From: Actinomycetota bacterium
Lineage (GTDB): Bacteria; Actinomycetota; Actinomycetes; Nanopelagicales; Nanopelagicaceae
Direction of reading: 5' to 3'
Assembly (NCBI GenBank): GCA_947377725.1
Contig: CANCGX010000051.1
Location: 1 to 7,004, forward strand
DNA: 7,004 nt
The position numbers and the translations under genes were made by a program. This document shows, one piece after another, positions 1 through 5,681 of the stretch (position 1 is its first letter; each line of letters starts with the position of its first letter). The notes beneath the pieces were generated by a model. The model was not told where the DNA came from and did not search any database. It saw nothing but the letters and a program-made list of their open reading frames with translations.

Positions 1-175
1 AATAAGGAGATGACTTTGTGCGCTGGGCCAGCTCTGCATGCCCTGCTCTCTGAGCGGATTGGCTAGTCACGCCCGGCTGTGGCAAAATACCCCATCTGGT
101 CAGGGATCTTCCTTTGGCCCTCACTAGCAATTTAGCCGAAGTTAGTCCGAAGATAGTTTTAAGTTAGGAATAGCC
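1..175 (+). other. Leader/intergenic region upstream of rplS, no confident gene
   Basis: No recognisable gene. A strong Shine-Dalgarno-like AAGGAG lies at 4-9, 8 nt before a GTG at 18 that opens an 11-codon frame (MRWASSACPAL, stop 51-53). A second frame is open from base 1 to a stop at 64-66 and could instead be the tail of an upstream gene; in actinobacteria that is often trmD, but the few residues visible do not let me identify it. A stop TGA at 11-13 could equally end the preceding gene. Possible pairings are GCCAGCTC (27-34) with GAGC (52-55) plus TGGC (60-63), GGGCCA (25-30) with TGGCCC (115-120), and GCTAGT (62-67) with ACTAGC (123-128). The last two would cross. Six-base matches are expected by chance in 175 nt. 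A weak promoter-like pair is TTGGCT (59-64) and CAAAAT (83-88), 18 nt apart. Confidence 0.4.
166..169 (+). promoter_or_regulatory. Ribosome binding site of rplS
   Basis: AGGA ends 6 nt before the ATG at 176, a good spacing. It supports that ATG as the rplS start. It is one of the few clear Shine-Dalgarno sites in this window; lepB, rnhB, yraN and era have none that is obvious. Confidence 0.65.
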
Positions 176-643
176 ATGAACGTGTTAGACGCAGTAGATG
201 CTGCTTCACTCCGCTCCGATGTACCTTCTTTCCGTTCCGGAGATGAGCTCAAGATTCACGTTCGCGTTATCGAAGGCAGCAAGAGCCGTATCCAGATTTT
301 CCAAGGCGTTGTAATCCGTCGCCAAGGTTCTGGTGTTCGCGAAACTTTCACCATCCGCAAGATTGCTTACGGCGTTGGTGTCGAACGTACATTCCCAATT
401 CACACACCTGTGATTGAGCAGTACGAAGTTGTACGTCGTGGCGATGTTCGTCGCGCAAAGCTTTACTACCTCCGCGATCTTCGCGGTAAGGCTTCGAAGA
501 TTAAGGAACGTCGTAATGCTGACGGTTCAAATATCATCGAACCAACAGTGGCAAAGGTTGCAACTCCTGTAGTGGAAGCTGTCGTTGAAGCTCCTGCAGC
601 AGTAGAGGCAGTTGCTGAAGAAGCAACAACAGAACAAGCCTAA
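176..643 (+). CDS. rplS: 50S ribosomal protein L19 with acidic C-terminal tail
   Basis: L19 sits at the 30S-50S interface of the large subunit and contributes to an intersubunit bridge. The family core spans roughly residues 12-113. It includes the FRSGDELKIHVRV segment near residue 19, the FQGVVIRRQGSG loop (42-53), the FTIRKI strand (58-63), the GVGVERTFPIHTP segment (66-78) and the basic RRAKLYYLRDLRGKASKIKERR end (92-113). The core matches the usual length of about 115 residues. Beyond it is a 42-residue tail (114-155) of Ala, Val, Glu and Pro with seven Glu and a single Lys, which is unusual on a basic rRNA-binding protein and probably disordered. The ATG start has an AGGA ribosome site. 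The stop lies 12 nt before lepB, so the two are likely co-transcribed. Confidence 0.97.
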   Translation: MNVLDAVDAASLRSDVPSFRSGDELKIHVRVIEGSKSRIQIFQGVVIRRQGSGVRETFTIRKIAYGVGVERTFPIHTPVIEQYEVVRRGDVRRAKLYYLRDLRGKASKIKERRNADGSNIIEPTVAKVATPVVEAVVEAPAAVEAVAEEATTEQA

Positions 644-655
644 AAACTTTTCTGA

Positions 656-1333
656 ATGCGCCTTCCTAAGAAAGGTTCACTGCTTCGCGAGGTTCCTATC
701 ATCGTCATCTCGGCGTTGGTCGTTTCCATCATTATCAAAACCTTCTTTCTCCATTTCTTTTTCATTCCTTCTGGGTCGATGGAGAACACGCTCCAAGTTG
801 GCGACCGCATTGCAGTAAATAAATTCGCAAACTTCTTCTCTGATATCAAACGCGGTGAAGTTGTTGTTTTCCGTGATCCAGCAAAATGGCTTGGCGATCC
901 TTCGCCCTCCACAGCTTCTGCTCCAATAAAGGCGCTGCAAACTGGACTTGAAACTGTTGGAATTTTGCCTGACCCAGCTAAACAATTCCTTATCAAGCGC
1001 GTAGTTGGAGTTGGCGGAGATAACGTCATTTGTTGCGATAAAAAAGGGCACTTAACAATTAACGGAACATCTGTAAACGAGCCATACATTTTCGCAGGAA
1101 ATAAACCAAGTGAATCAACATTCAATGTCAAAGTTCCCAAAGGTTTCATATGGGTAATGGGTGATCACCGTGGTGCAAGCGCGGATTCGCGCTTCCATAC
1201 CGATGACATTCACAAAGGAATGGTTCCACTGAAGGATGTCGTTGGACGCGCAGAATTTGTTGTGTGGCCATTCACTCGAGCAACGTTCTTGTCGGTCGGT
1301 CATGACCTCTCCAAGGTTGCAGTTAAACATTGA
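656..1333 (+). CDS. lepB: Signal peptidase I (type I, S26 family)
   Basis: Membrane-anchored serine protease that removes signal peptides from proteins leaving by the Sec or Tat route, acting on the outer face of the membrane. The 225-residue protein has a short basic N-terminus, one membrane segment at about residues 12-37, then box B PSGSMENTL with nucleophile Ser41. Box D FLIKRVVG supplies the general base Lys115. Box E GDHRGASADSR (169-179) has His171 where many bacteria have Asn; the GDHR form is common in actinobacteria. The segment VICCDKKGHLTING (124-137), with a Cys pair, also looks actinobacterial. A second membrane segment near the C-terminus is not evident. No Shine-Dalgarno is visible before the ATG, which lies 12 nt after rplS, so translation may depend on reinitiation. 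The 3' end overlaps rnhB. Confidence 0.96.
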   Translation: MRLPKKGSLLREVPIIVISALVVSIIIKTFFLHFFFIPSGSMENTLQVGDRIAVNKFANFFSDIKRGEVVVFRDPAKWLGDPSPSTASAPIKALQTGLETVGILPDPAKQFLIKRVVGVGGDNVICCDKKGHLTINGTSVNEPYIFAGNKPSESTFNVKVPKGFIWVMGDHRGASADSRFHTDDIHKGMVPLKDVVGRAEFVVWPFTRATFLSVGHDLSKVAVKH

Positions 1334-1925
1334 AGATAGGCTCCGCGAATCTGGTTTAAACCTCATCGCTGGAGTTGATGAAGCAGGACGTGGTCCTTGT
1401 GCAGGCCCGCTTGTCGTTGCTGCAATCATCTTAAAAAATAGTAAATCGGAATCTTTGTATCGCGTTCAAGATTCAAAGAAACTCACTGAAAAGGTCAGGG
1501 AAGAGCTCTTCCCTGTATTGATTGAAGAATCACTTTCGTACTCCATCATCGAAATATGGCCAGAAGAACTTGATGCGCTTGGACTTCATAAATCAAATCT
1601 CGAAGGTATGCGACGGGCAGTCTCTAGCCTTTCGGTTTCTCCCGATTATGTATTAACAGATGGTTATGCGATTCAGGGAATTGATGTCCCATCTCTGGCC
1701 GTTTGGAAAGGTGATCAAGTGGCACTTTCCATTAGCGCTGCTTCGATTCTTGCGAAAGTTCATCGTGATCGAATCATGGTCGAGCTTGATACGCAGTATC
1801 CCGGGTATGGCTTAGCTGGGCATAAGGGATATATAACGGCTACCCATACTGCCGCCCTTGAAAAACAAGGAGTCTCGCCAATTCATCGAAAGTCTTTTGC
1901 AAATATTCAGAAATTGATTCATTAA
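1302..1925 (+). CDS. rnhB: Ribonuclease HII
   Basis: Cleaves the RNA strand of RNA-DNA hybrids and nicks 5' of single ribonucleotides in DNA, starting ribonucleotide excision repair; cytoplasmic and metal-dependent. With the start at 1302 the protein has 207 residues. The GVDEAGRGPCAGPL motif gives catalytic Asp26 and Glu27; DSKKL is at 57-61; VLTDG gives Asp120; AKVHRDRIM gives Asp156, completing the DEDD set. The C-terminal GYITATHTAAL and HRKSF motifs (177-199) are typical. The start was chosen because MTSPRLQLNIEDRL resembles the short N-terminus of the family. An in-frame ATG at 1236 would add 22 residues lying wholly inside lepB, and a TTG at 1317 is another possibility. The 1302 start overlaps lepB by 32 nt in a different frame with no visible ribosome site, implying translational coupling. 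Confidence 0.93.
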   Translation: MTSPRLQLNIEDRLRESGLNLIAGVDEAGRGPCAGPLVVAAIILKNSKSESLYRVQDSKKLTEKVREELFPVLIEESLSYSIIEIWPEELDALGLHKSNLEGMRRAVSSLSVSPDYVLTDGYAIQGIDVPSLAVWKGDQVALSISAASILAKVHRDRIMVELDTQYPGYGLAGHKGYITATHTAALEKQGVSPIHRKSFANIQKLIH

Positions 1926-1950
1926 CATAAGTAGTTTTGCACAATGGCGC

Positions 1951-1966
1951 TGGTAGGTCTCTGCCA
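1951..1966 (+). other. Small hairpin in the rnhB-yraN gap
   Basis: TGGTAG (1951-1956) pairs with CTGCCA (1961-1966), six pairs including one G-T wobble, around a GTCT loop. The following sequence ATAATCTTATT is AT-rich but not a T-run, so it is at best a weak intrinsic terminator for the rplS-lepB-rnhB transcript. The right arm coincides with the candidate -35 box of the next operon, so the two readings compete. Confidence 0.2.
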
Positions 1967-1988
1967 ATAATCTTATTCAATCTAATCT
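1961..1988 (+). promoter_or_regulatory. Candidate promoter of yraN-yifB-dprA-era
   Basis: CTGCCA (1961-1966, four of six matches to TTGACA) and TAATCT (1983-1988, matching the TAnnnT pattern of actinobacterial -10 boxes) are 16 nt apart. The -10 ends 9 nt before the yraN ATG at 1998, so transcription would begin at or next to the start codon and give a leaderless mRNA. This fits the lack of any Shine-Dalgarno before yraN. A second TAATCT at 1968-1973 is an alternative -10. Inferred from motifs only. Confidence 0.3.
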
Positions 1989-1997
1989 CCGCTCATT

Positions 1998-2366
1998 ATG
2001 AAGCGAAAAACACAATCGTTGCAAGAAATTGGAGCAACCGGCGAAGAAGAAGTATCTCGATACCTTATAAACAAGGGCATGAGTGTTCTCGATAGAAATT
2101 GGCGCATAAAAGGGGGAGAGCTCGACCTTGTATGCGAAGAGGGCAACACCATAGTTTTTGTCGAAGTTAAAACTCGACGAAGCACTGTTTTCGGAACTCC
2201 TTTTGATGCCATTACTCCAGAGAAAGCCTTTCGACTGCAGCGCTTGGCTTTGGCTTGGATGGCAACAAACCAACGATGGGGTCAGAACTACCGAATAGAC
2301 GCTGTCGGAGTGTTGATGGATGAAAGAGGAATCTGTGAAGTTGAACATCGCATAGGTGTTTTGTAG
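1998..2366 (+). CDS. yraN: UPF0102 family protein YraN, predicted nuclease fold
   Basis: A 122-residue protein of the UPF0102/YraN family, restriction-endonuclease-like fold, precise function unsettled. The family landmarks are all present: IGATGEEEVSRYL at 11-23; NWRIKGGELDLV at 34-45, with Glu41 and Asp43; VFVEVKTR at 53-60, with Glu56 and Lys58, which together resemble a PD-(D/E)XK active site; and YRIDAVGV at 98-105. Its length is normal for the family. The gene heads the yraN-yifB-dprA cluster, the context in which this family is nearly always found in actinobacteria, suggesting a role in DNA uptake or recombination (inference). There is no Shine-Dalgarno before the ATG; a leaderless start is possible. 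Its TAG stop shares one base with the GTG of yifB. Confidence 0.9.
   Translation: MKRKTQSLQEIGATGEEEVSRYLINKGMSVLDRNWRIKGGELDLVCEEGNTIVFVEVKTRRSTVFGTPFDAITPEKAFRLQRLALAWMATNQRWGQNYRIDAVGVLMDERGICEVEHRIGVL
2354..2358 (+). promoter_or_regulatory. Ribosome binding site of yifB
   Basis: AGGTG lies inside the end of yraN and finishes 7 nt before the GTG at 2366. It supports the GTG start for yifB, which shares one base with the yraN stop (TAGTG). Confidence 0.5.
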
Positions 2367-3892
2367 TGGCACTTTCAAGAGTTAAAACAATTGCACTCGT
2401 TGGTCTTGAAGGTTATGTCATCGATATTGAAGTAGATATCGCAGAGGGACTTCCCGGATACACACTTCTTGGATTGCCAGACACGGCGCTCACTGAATCT
2501 CGCGATCGAGTTCGTTCGGCACTTGTGAATTCTGGATTTGCTTGGCCAAACCGACGAGTGACAGTTTCGCTTTCCCCAGCATGGTTGCCTAAAAAGGGCT
2601 CTAACTTCGATCTTCCCATCGCAATCGCTTTGCTCATTGCAAAAGGGGAGATACTTCAAGAATCCTGCGATGACATTGTTTTCATGGGAGAACTCGGGCT
2701 AGACGGTTCTCTTCGGTTTGTACGAGGAGTTCTTCCAACTCTTGTCTCGGCAACAAAAGAAGGTTTTAGCAGAGCGATTATTCCTCGAGATAATCGAAGT
2801 GAATCCACGTTAGTGAAAGGCATTCAATCCTCGAGCGCTTCATCATTGCTTGGCGTTGTCGAACTACTCAGGGACGGGAAAATTTTAGAAGAAGTTTCTG
2901 TACTTCAAGAAGCGAACGATGAAAGTGTTTCTCTAGATCTTGAAGATGTAGTTGGTCAGAAGGGTGCTCGCTTTGCGCTAGAAATTGCTGCCATTGGCGG
3001 TCATCACATTCTCTTCATAGGACCTCCTGGAACAGGAAAAACAATGTTGGCAGAGAGAGCGCCAACAATTCTTCCTCCCCTCACTCAAGATATTGCTCTG
3101 GAAGTAAGCGCAATTCATTCTGTGGCCGGAGTTCTAAATCTTCGTGGAGCTCTCTCGTCACTTCCACCTTTTGTTGCACCACATCACACAACAACTTCGC
3201 CCGCAATGGTTGGAGGTGGTTCGCATGCAGTACGACCAGGAGCGGTGAGTTTGGCTCATGAAGGCATCCTCTTCATTGATGAAGCACCGGAATGTACTGG
3301 CGGCGTGCTTGATTCATTGCGGCAGCCACTTGAATCTGGCACTGTCACTATTTCTCGGGCGACGGGTTCCACAACATATCCGGCAAACTTTCTCTTGATA
3401 TTGGCGGCCAATCCTTGTCCCTGCGGTCGGTACAGCGGACGTGGAAAATCCTGCACCTGTTCCTCCCTACAAATACGAAGGTATCTTCAAAAACTTTCAG
3501 GACCATTATTAGATCGCATAGATATTCGAACCTACGTTGAGGTCCCAACCAGAGTCGAAATGGCAAACCCGTTGCCTGGTGAATCAAGCGCGCTTGTTCG
3601 TAAGCGCGTCATTGAAGCAAGAGAGGTGTCAGCCCAGCGCTTTGCACGTTGTAGCTGGAAACTCAATTCAAGAATCCCGCCTCGAGAATTGCGAAAGAGA
3701 TTTGCCGCAGAAAAATCGGCCATGGCTTTACTTCACAGTGAAATGGATTCTGAGCGATTGAGTGCGCGAGGGTTTCATAAAGTGTTGCGGCTTGGGTGGT
3801 CGATAGCCGATCAGAAAGGTCACTCAATTCCCACCAAAGAGGATGTGGAAGTTGCACTTGGCTTGCGAGAAGGAATGGACCTTTTCCAATGA
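2366..3892 (+). CDS. comM: YifB/ComM family magnesium chelatase-like AAA+ ATPase
   Basis: ComM in transformable bacteria is a hexameric helicase that promotes branch migration when incoming DNA is integrated; many actinobacteria carry the orthologue, often named yifB. The 508-residue protein is full length. The N-terminal Lon-like ChlI domain covers about 20-145, with GLPGYTLLGLPDTAL at 28-42 and LPIAIALL at 83-90. The AAA+ Mg-chelatase domain covers about 190-395: Walker A GPPGTGKT (219-226), Walker B ILFIDEAPE (301-309), and the arginine-containing GPLLDRIDI (379-387). The Cys set CPC-x9-CTC (351, 353, 363, 365) could bind zinc, as in this family. The C-terminal domain ends with LSARGFHKVLRLGWSIAD (465-482), a sensor-2 type helix. 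The start is a GTG with AGGTG upstream. The stop overlaps the dprA start by 4 nt. Confidence 0.95.
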   Translation: MALSRVKTIALVGLEGYVIDIEVDIAEGLPGYTLLGLPDTALTESRDRVRSALVNSGFAWPNRRVTVSLSPAWLPKKGSNFDLPIAIALLIAKGEILQESCDDIVFMGELGLDGSLRFVRGVLPTLVSATKEGFSRAIIPRDNRSESTLVKGIQSSSASSLLGVVELLRDGKILEEVSVLQEANDESVSLDLEDVVGQKGARFALEIAAIGGHHILFIGPPGTGKTMLAERAPTILPPLTQDIALEVSAIHSVAGVLNLRGALSSLPPFVAPHHTTTSPAMVGGGSHAVRPGAVSLAHEGILFIDEAPECTGGVLDSLRQPLESGTVTISRATGSTTYPANFLLILAANPCPCGRYSGRGKSCTCSSLQIRRYLQKLSGPLLDRIDIRTYVEVPTRVEMANPLPGESSALVRKRVIEAREVSAQRFARCSWKLNSRIPPRELRKRFAAEKSAMALLHSEMDSERLSARGFHKVLRLGWSIADQKGHSIPTKEDVEVALGLREGMDLFQ

Positions 3893-4776
3893 TGAACGAA
3901 GAAGCTGCGCGTCTGGTTTTGATGGGTGTGATTGAAGGTGGCTCTGAGTATTGGACAGGTGAAGTTAATAGATTCGGTGCGCTTCAAGTTGCAGAGAGAC
4001 TTCAGGATGGTTTCTATCTAGGTGGAAAACACTCATCAGATAAAATCACAGAGCAGATTCGAAAGTTTAACCTTCAGCAAGTTCAAGATGAAATAAACAA
4101 TTCTCATTGTTCCTTGATAACACCACAAAGCGCTGCCTGGCCGATACAACTCAACGATCTTAAAGCTCCACCATTTGGCCTTATATGTCGTGGTGACGTT
4201 GGGCTTCTTCAAAGCGAATCAATTTCTGTTGTGGGAAGCAGAAACCCCACAAGTTATGGGGTGCGAATTGCAAGTGAATTTGCATCGGGATTCGCGGATC
4301 GAGATTGGGTTGTTGTGAGCGGCGGGGCGTTCGGTATCGATACCTCTGCACACAAAGGTGCACTCGCAGCCGAAGGAGGCACCATCGCAGTGCTCGGTAG
4401 CGGAGTGAATCAGATTTATCCATCGGGAAACGAACGACTCTTTAGAGATATAGAGGGGAGCGGCCTTCTTCTTTCAGAAGTCTTGCCATCTGTGCATGCT
4501 CTTCCTGTTCGATTTCTCATTCGAAATCGCATCATCGCTGCGTTAAGCCGCGGGACACTAGTAATAGAAGCCGCTTATAGAAGTGGTTCTCTTCGGACTG
4601 CTCGTGATGCTGCAGAGATTTTGCGTGTAGTAATGGCAACTCCAGGCTCAATCTCCTCACCTGCAAGTGAAGGATGTCATCGATTAATCGCAAATCGCGA
4701 AGCAGAACTCGTTTCTTCAGTTTCAGATGTCATGGAATTGGTTCTACCGCTCGATGATGCGAGAATGCCCGTATGA
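3889..4776 (+). CDS. dprA: DNA processing protein DprA
   Basis: DprA (DprA/Smf, Rossmann-like) binds incoming single-stranded DNA and loads RecA during natural transformation; it is also present in many species not known to be competent. The protein has 295 residues. The core is intact: VVGSRNPTSYG (114-124), SGGAFGIDTSAH (144-155), the IYPSGNERLF segment (176-185), RNRIIAALS (212-220), IEAAYRSGSLRTARDA (226-241) and the TPGS...GCHRLI region (251-266). The first 85 residues form a degenerate SAM-like N-terminus. No C-terminal winged-helix domain follows; the protein stops shortly after the core, whereas longer homologues are about 360 residues. The start chosen is ATG 3889, giving a 4-nt ATGA overlap with yifB; ATG 3892 is the next codon. 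The upstream GAGAAGGA (3867-3874) is a rather distant ribosome site. Its stop overlaps era by 4 nt. Confidence 0.94.
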   Translation: MMNEEAARLVLMGVIEGGSEYWTGEVNRFGALQVAERLQDGFYLGGKHSSDKITEQIRKFNLQQVQDEINNSHCSLITPQSAAWPIQLNDLKAPPFGLICRGDVGLLQSESISVVGSRNPTSYGVRIASEFASGFADRDWVVVSGGAFGIDTSAHKGALAAEGGTIAVLGSGVNQIYPSGNERLFRDIEGSGLLLSEVLPSVHALPVRFLIRNRIIAALSRGTLVIEAAYRSGSLRTARDAAEILRVVMATPGSISSPASEGCHRLIANREAELVSSVSDVMELVLPLDDARMPV

Positions 4777-5681
4777 GTTCACCTTTCCGCGCAGGGTTCG
4801 TAGCAATTGTTGGACGTCCCAACACCGGAAAATCAACTCTTGTGAATGCCCTGGTTGGAAAAAAGGTTGTTATTACTTCGGCCCACCCAAACACAACTCG
4901 AAACCCTATTCGCGGAATCGTCACCCGCCCAGATTTCCAAATTGTTGTCGTGGATACACCTGGTATTCACAAACCTAAAACACTCTTGGGATCGCGCCTA
5001 AACGACATGGTTAGCCAAAATCTTCAATCCGTCGATGCAGCCGTTCTCTGTTTGCCAGCTGATGAAGCAATAGGCGCAGGCGATGAATACATCGCGAAAC
5101 AACTGGAACACATTCGCAATGTGTATCTTGTGGTTACCAAGATTGACCGAGTGGGCAAAGATCAGATAATTGCAAAACTTGGAGAAGTTGCCCAATTTAT
5201 TGCGAAAACCAAATTAATGGTTCGTGAAGTTGTGCCTATTTCGGCAACTGAATACACGCAGGTTGGTTTGCTCACTGATTTGCTCGTAAATGCTCTTCCC
5301 GAATCACACGCGTTGTATCCAGAAGAGATGACCACTGATCAAGCTGCGGAAATGACTTTGGCAGAGCTCATCCGAGAAGCGGCAATTCAGGATGTTTTTG
5401 AAGAAGTTCCACATTCAATCGTGGTGACAATTGATGAATTTGATAAGCGCGAAAATAAAGAGTTTTATGACATCCATGCGACCATCCACGTAGAGCGTGA
5501 CAGTCAAAAGGGAATCATCCTTGGAGCGCGCGGATCTCGCTTGAAAGAGATTGGCACTCAATCCCGTAAAAGCATTGAAATATTCTTAGGCTCCAAAGTA
5601 TTTCTTGGTTTGCATGTAAAGGTTTCGAAGGATTGGCAGCGAGATCCTAAATTGCTTAAGCGTTTTGGCTTTACTGAGTAG
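4773..5681 (+). CDS. era: GTPase Era, 16S rRNA-binding ribosome assembly factor
   Basis: Era binds the 3' end of 16S rRNA during 30S maturation and links ribosome assembly to growth. The 302-residue protein has the full family plan. The GTPase domain shows G1 GRPNTGKST (14-22), a TTR at 41-43 in switch I, G3 DTPG (61-64), G4 TKID (122-125) and G5 SAT (157-159). Then comes the linker EVPHSIVV (211-218) and a type II KH domain at about 205-290 with the GARG loop (251-254) and LHVKVSKDWQRDPK (280-293). G1 has Thr where many homologues have Val. The ATG overlaps the dprA stop in an ATGA and lacks a clear ribosome site, so coupling to dprA is likely. Era genes more often sit by ybeY or a CBS/HlyC-family gene, so this position is notable. 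Its last 11 nt overlap the facing transporter gene. Confidence 0.95.
   Translation: MSSPFRAGFVAIVGRPNTGKSTLVNALVGKKVVITSAHPNTTRNPIRGIVTRPDFQIVVVDTPGIHKPKTLLGSRLNDMVSQNLQSVDAAVLCLPADEAIGAGDEYIAKQLEHIRNVYLVVTKIDRVGKDQIIAKLGEVAQFIAKTKLMVREVVPISATEYTQVGLLTDLLVNALPESHALYPEEMTTDQAAEMTLAELIREAAIQDVFEEVPHSIVVTIDEFDKRENKEFYDIHATIHVERDSQKGIILGARGSRLKEIGTQSRKSIEIFLGSKVFLGLHVKVSKDWQRDPKLLKRFGFTE

Noticed and set aside
132..159. TTAGCC / TAGTTT pair as the rplS promoter
   Set aside because: Transcription would begin about at 166, inside the rplS ribosome binding site, and the -35 match is poor.
612..818. A 68-residue plus-strand frame across the rplS-lepB junction
   Set aside because: It is a Ser/Arg-rich frame shadow of two solid genes with no ribosome site or family resemblance.
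640..1149. A 169-residue minus-strand frame opposite lepB
   Set aside because: lepB is complete with all catalytic boxes on the plus strand; the antisense frame has no recognisable motif.
1236..1301. Longer N-terminus for RNase HII from ATG 1236
   Set aside because: The extra 22 residues (MSLDAQNLLCGH...) lie wholly within lepB and do not resemble RNase HII N-termini; the 1302 start gives a normal length.
3796..3888. Upstream extension of dprA from ATG 3796
   Set aside because: It lies inside the conserved C-terminal domain of yifB in another frame and its residues do not look like DprA; the ATGA junction at 3889 is the natural start.
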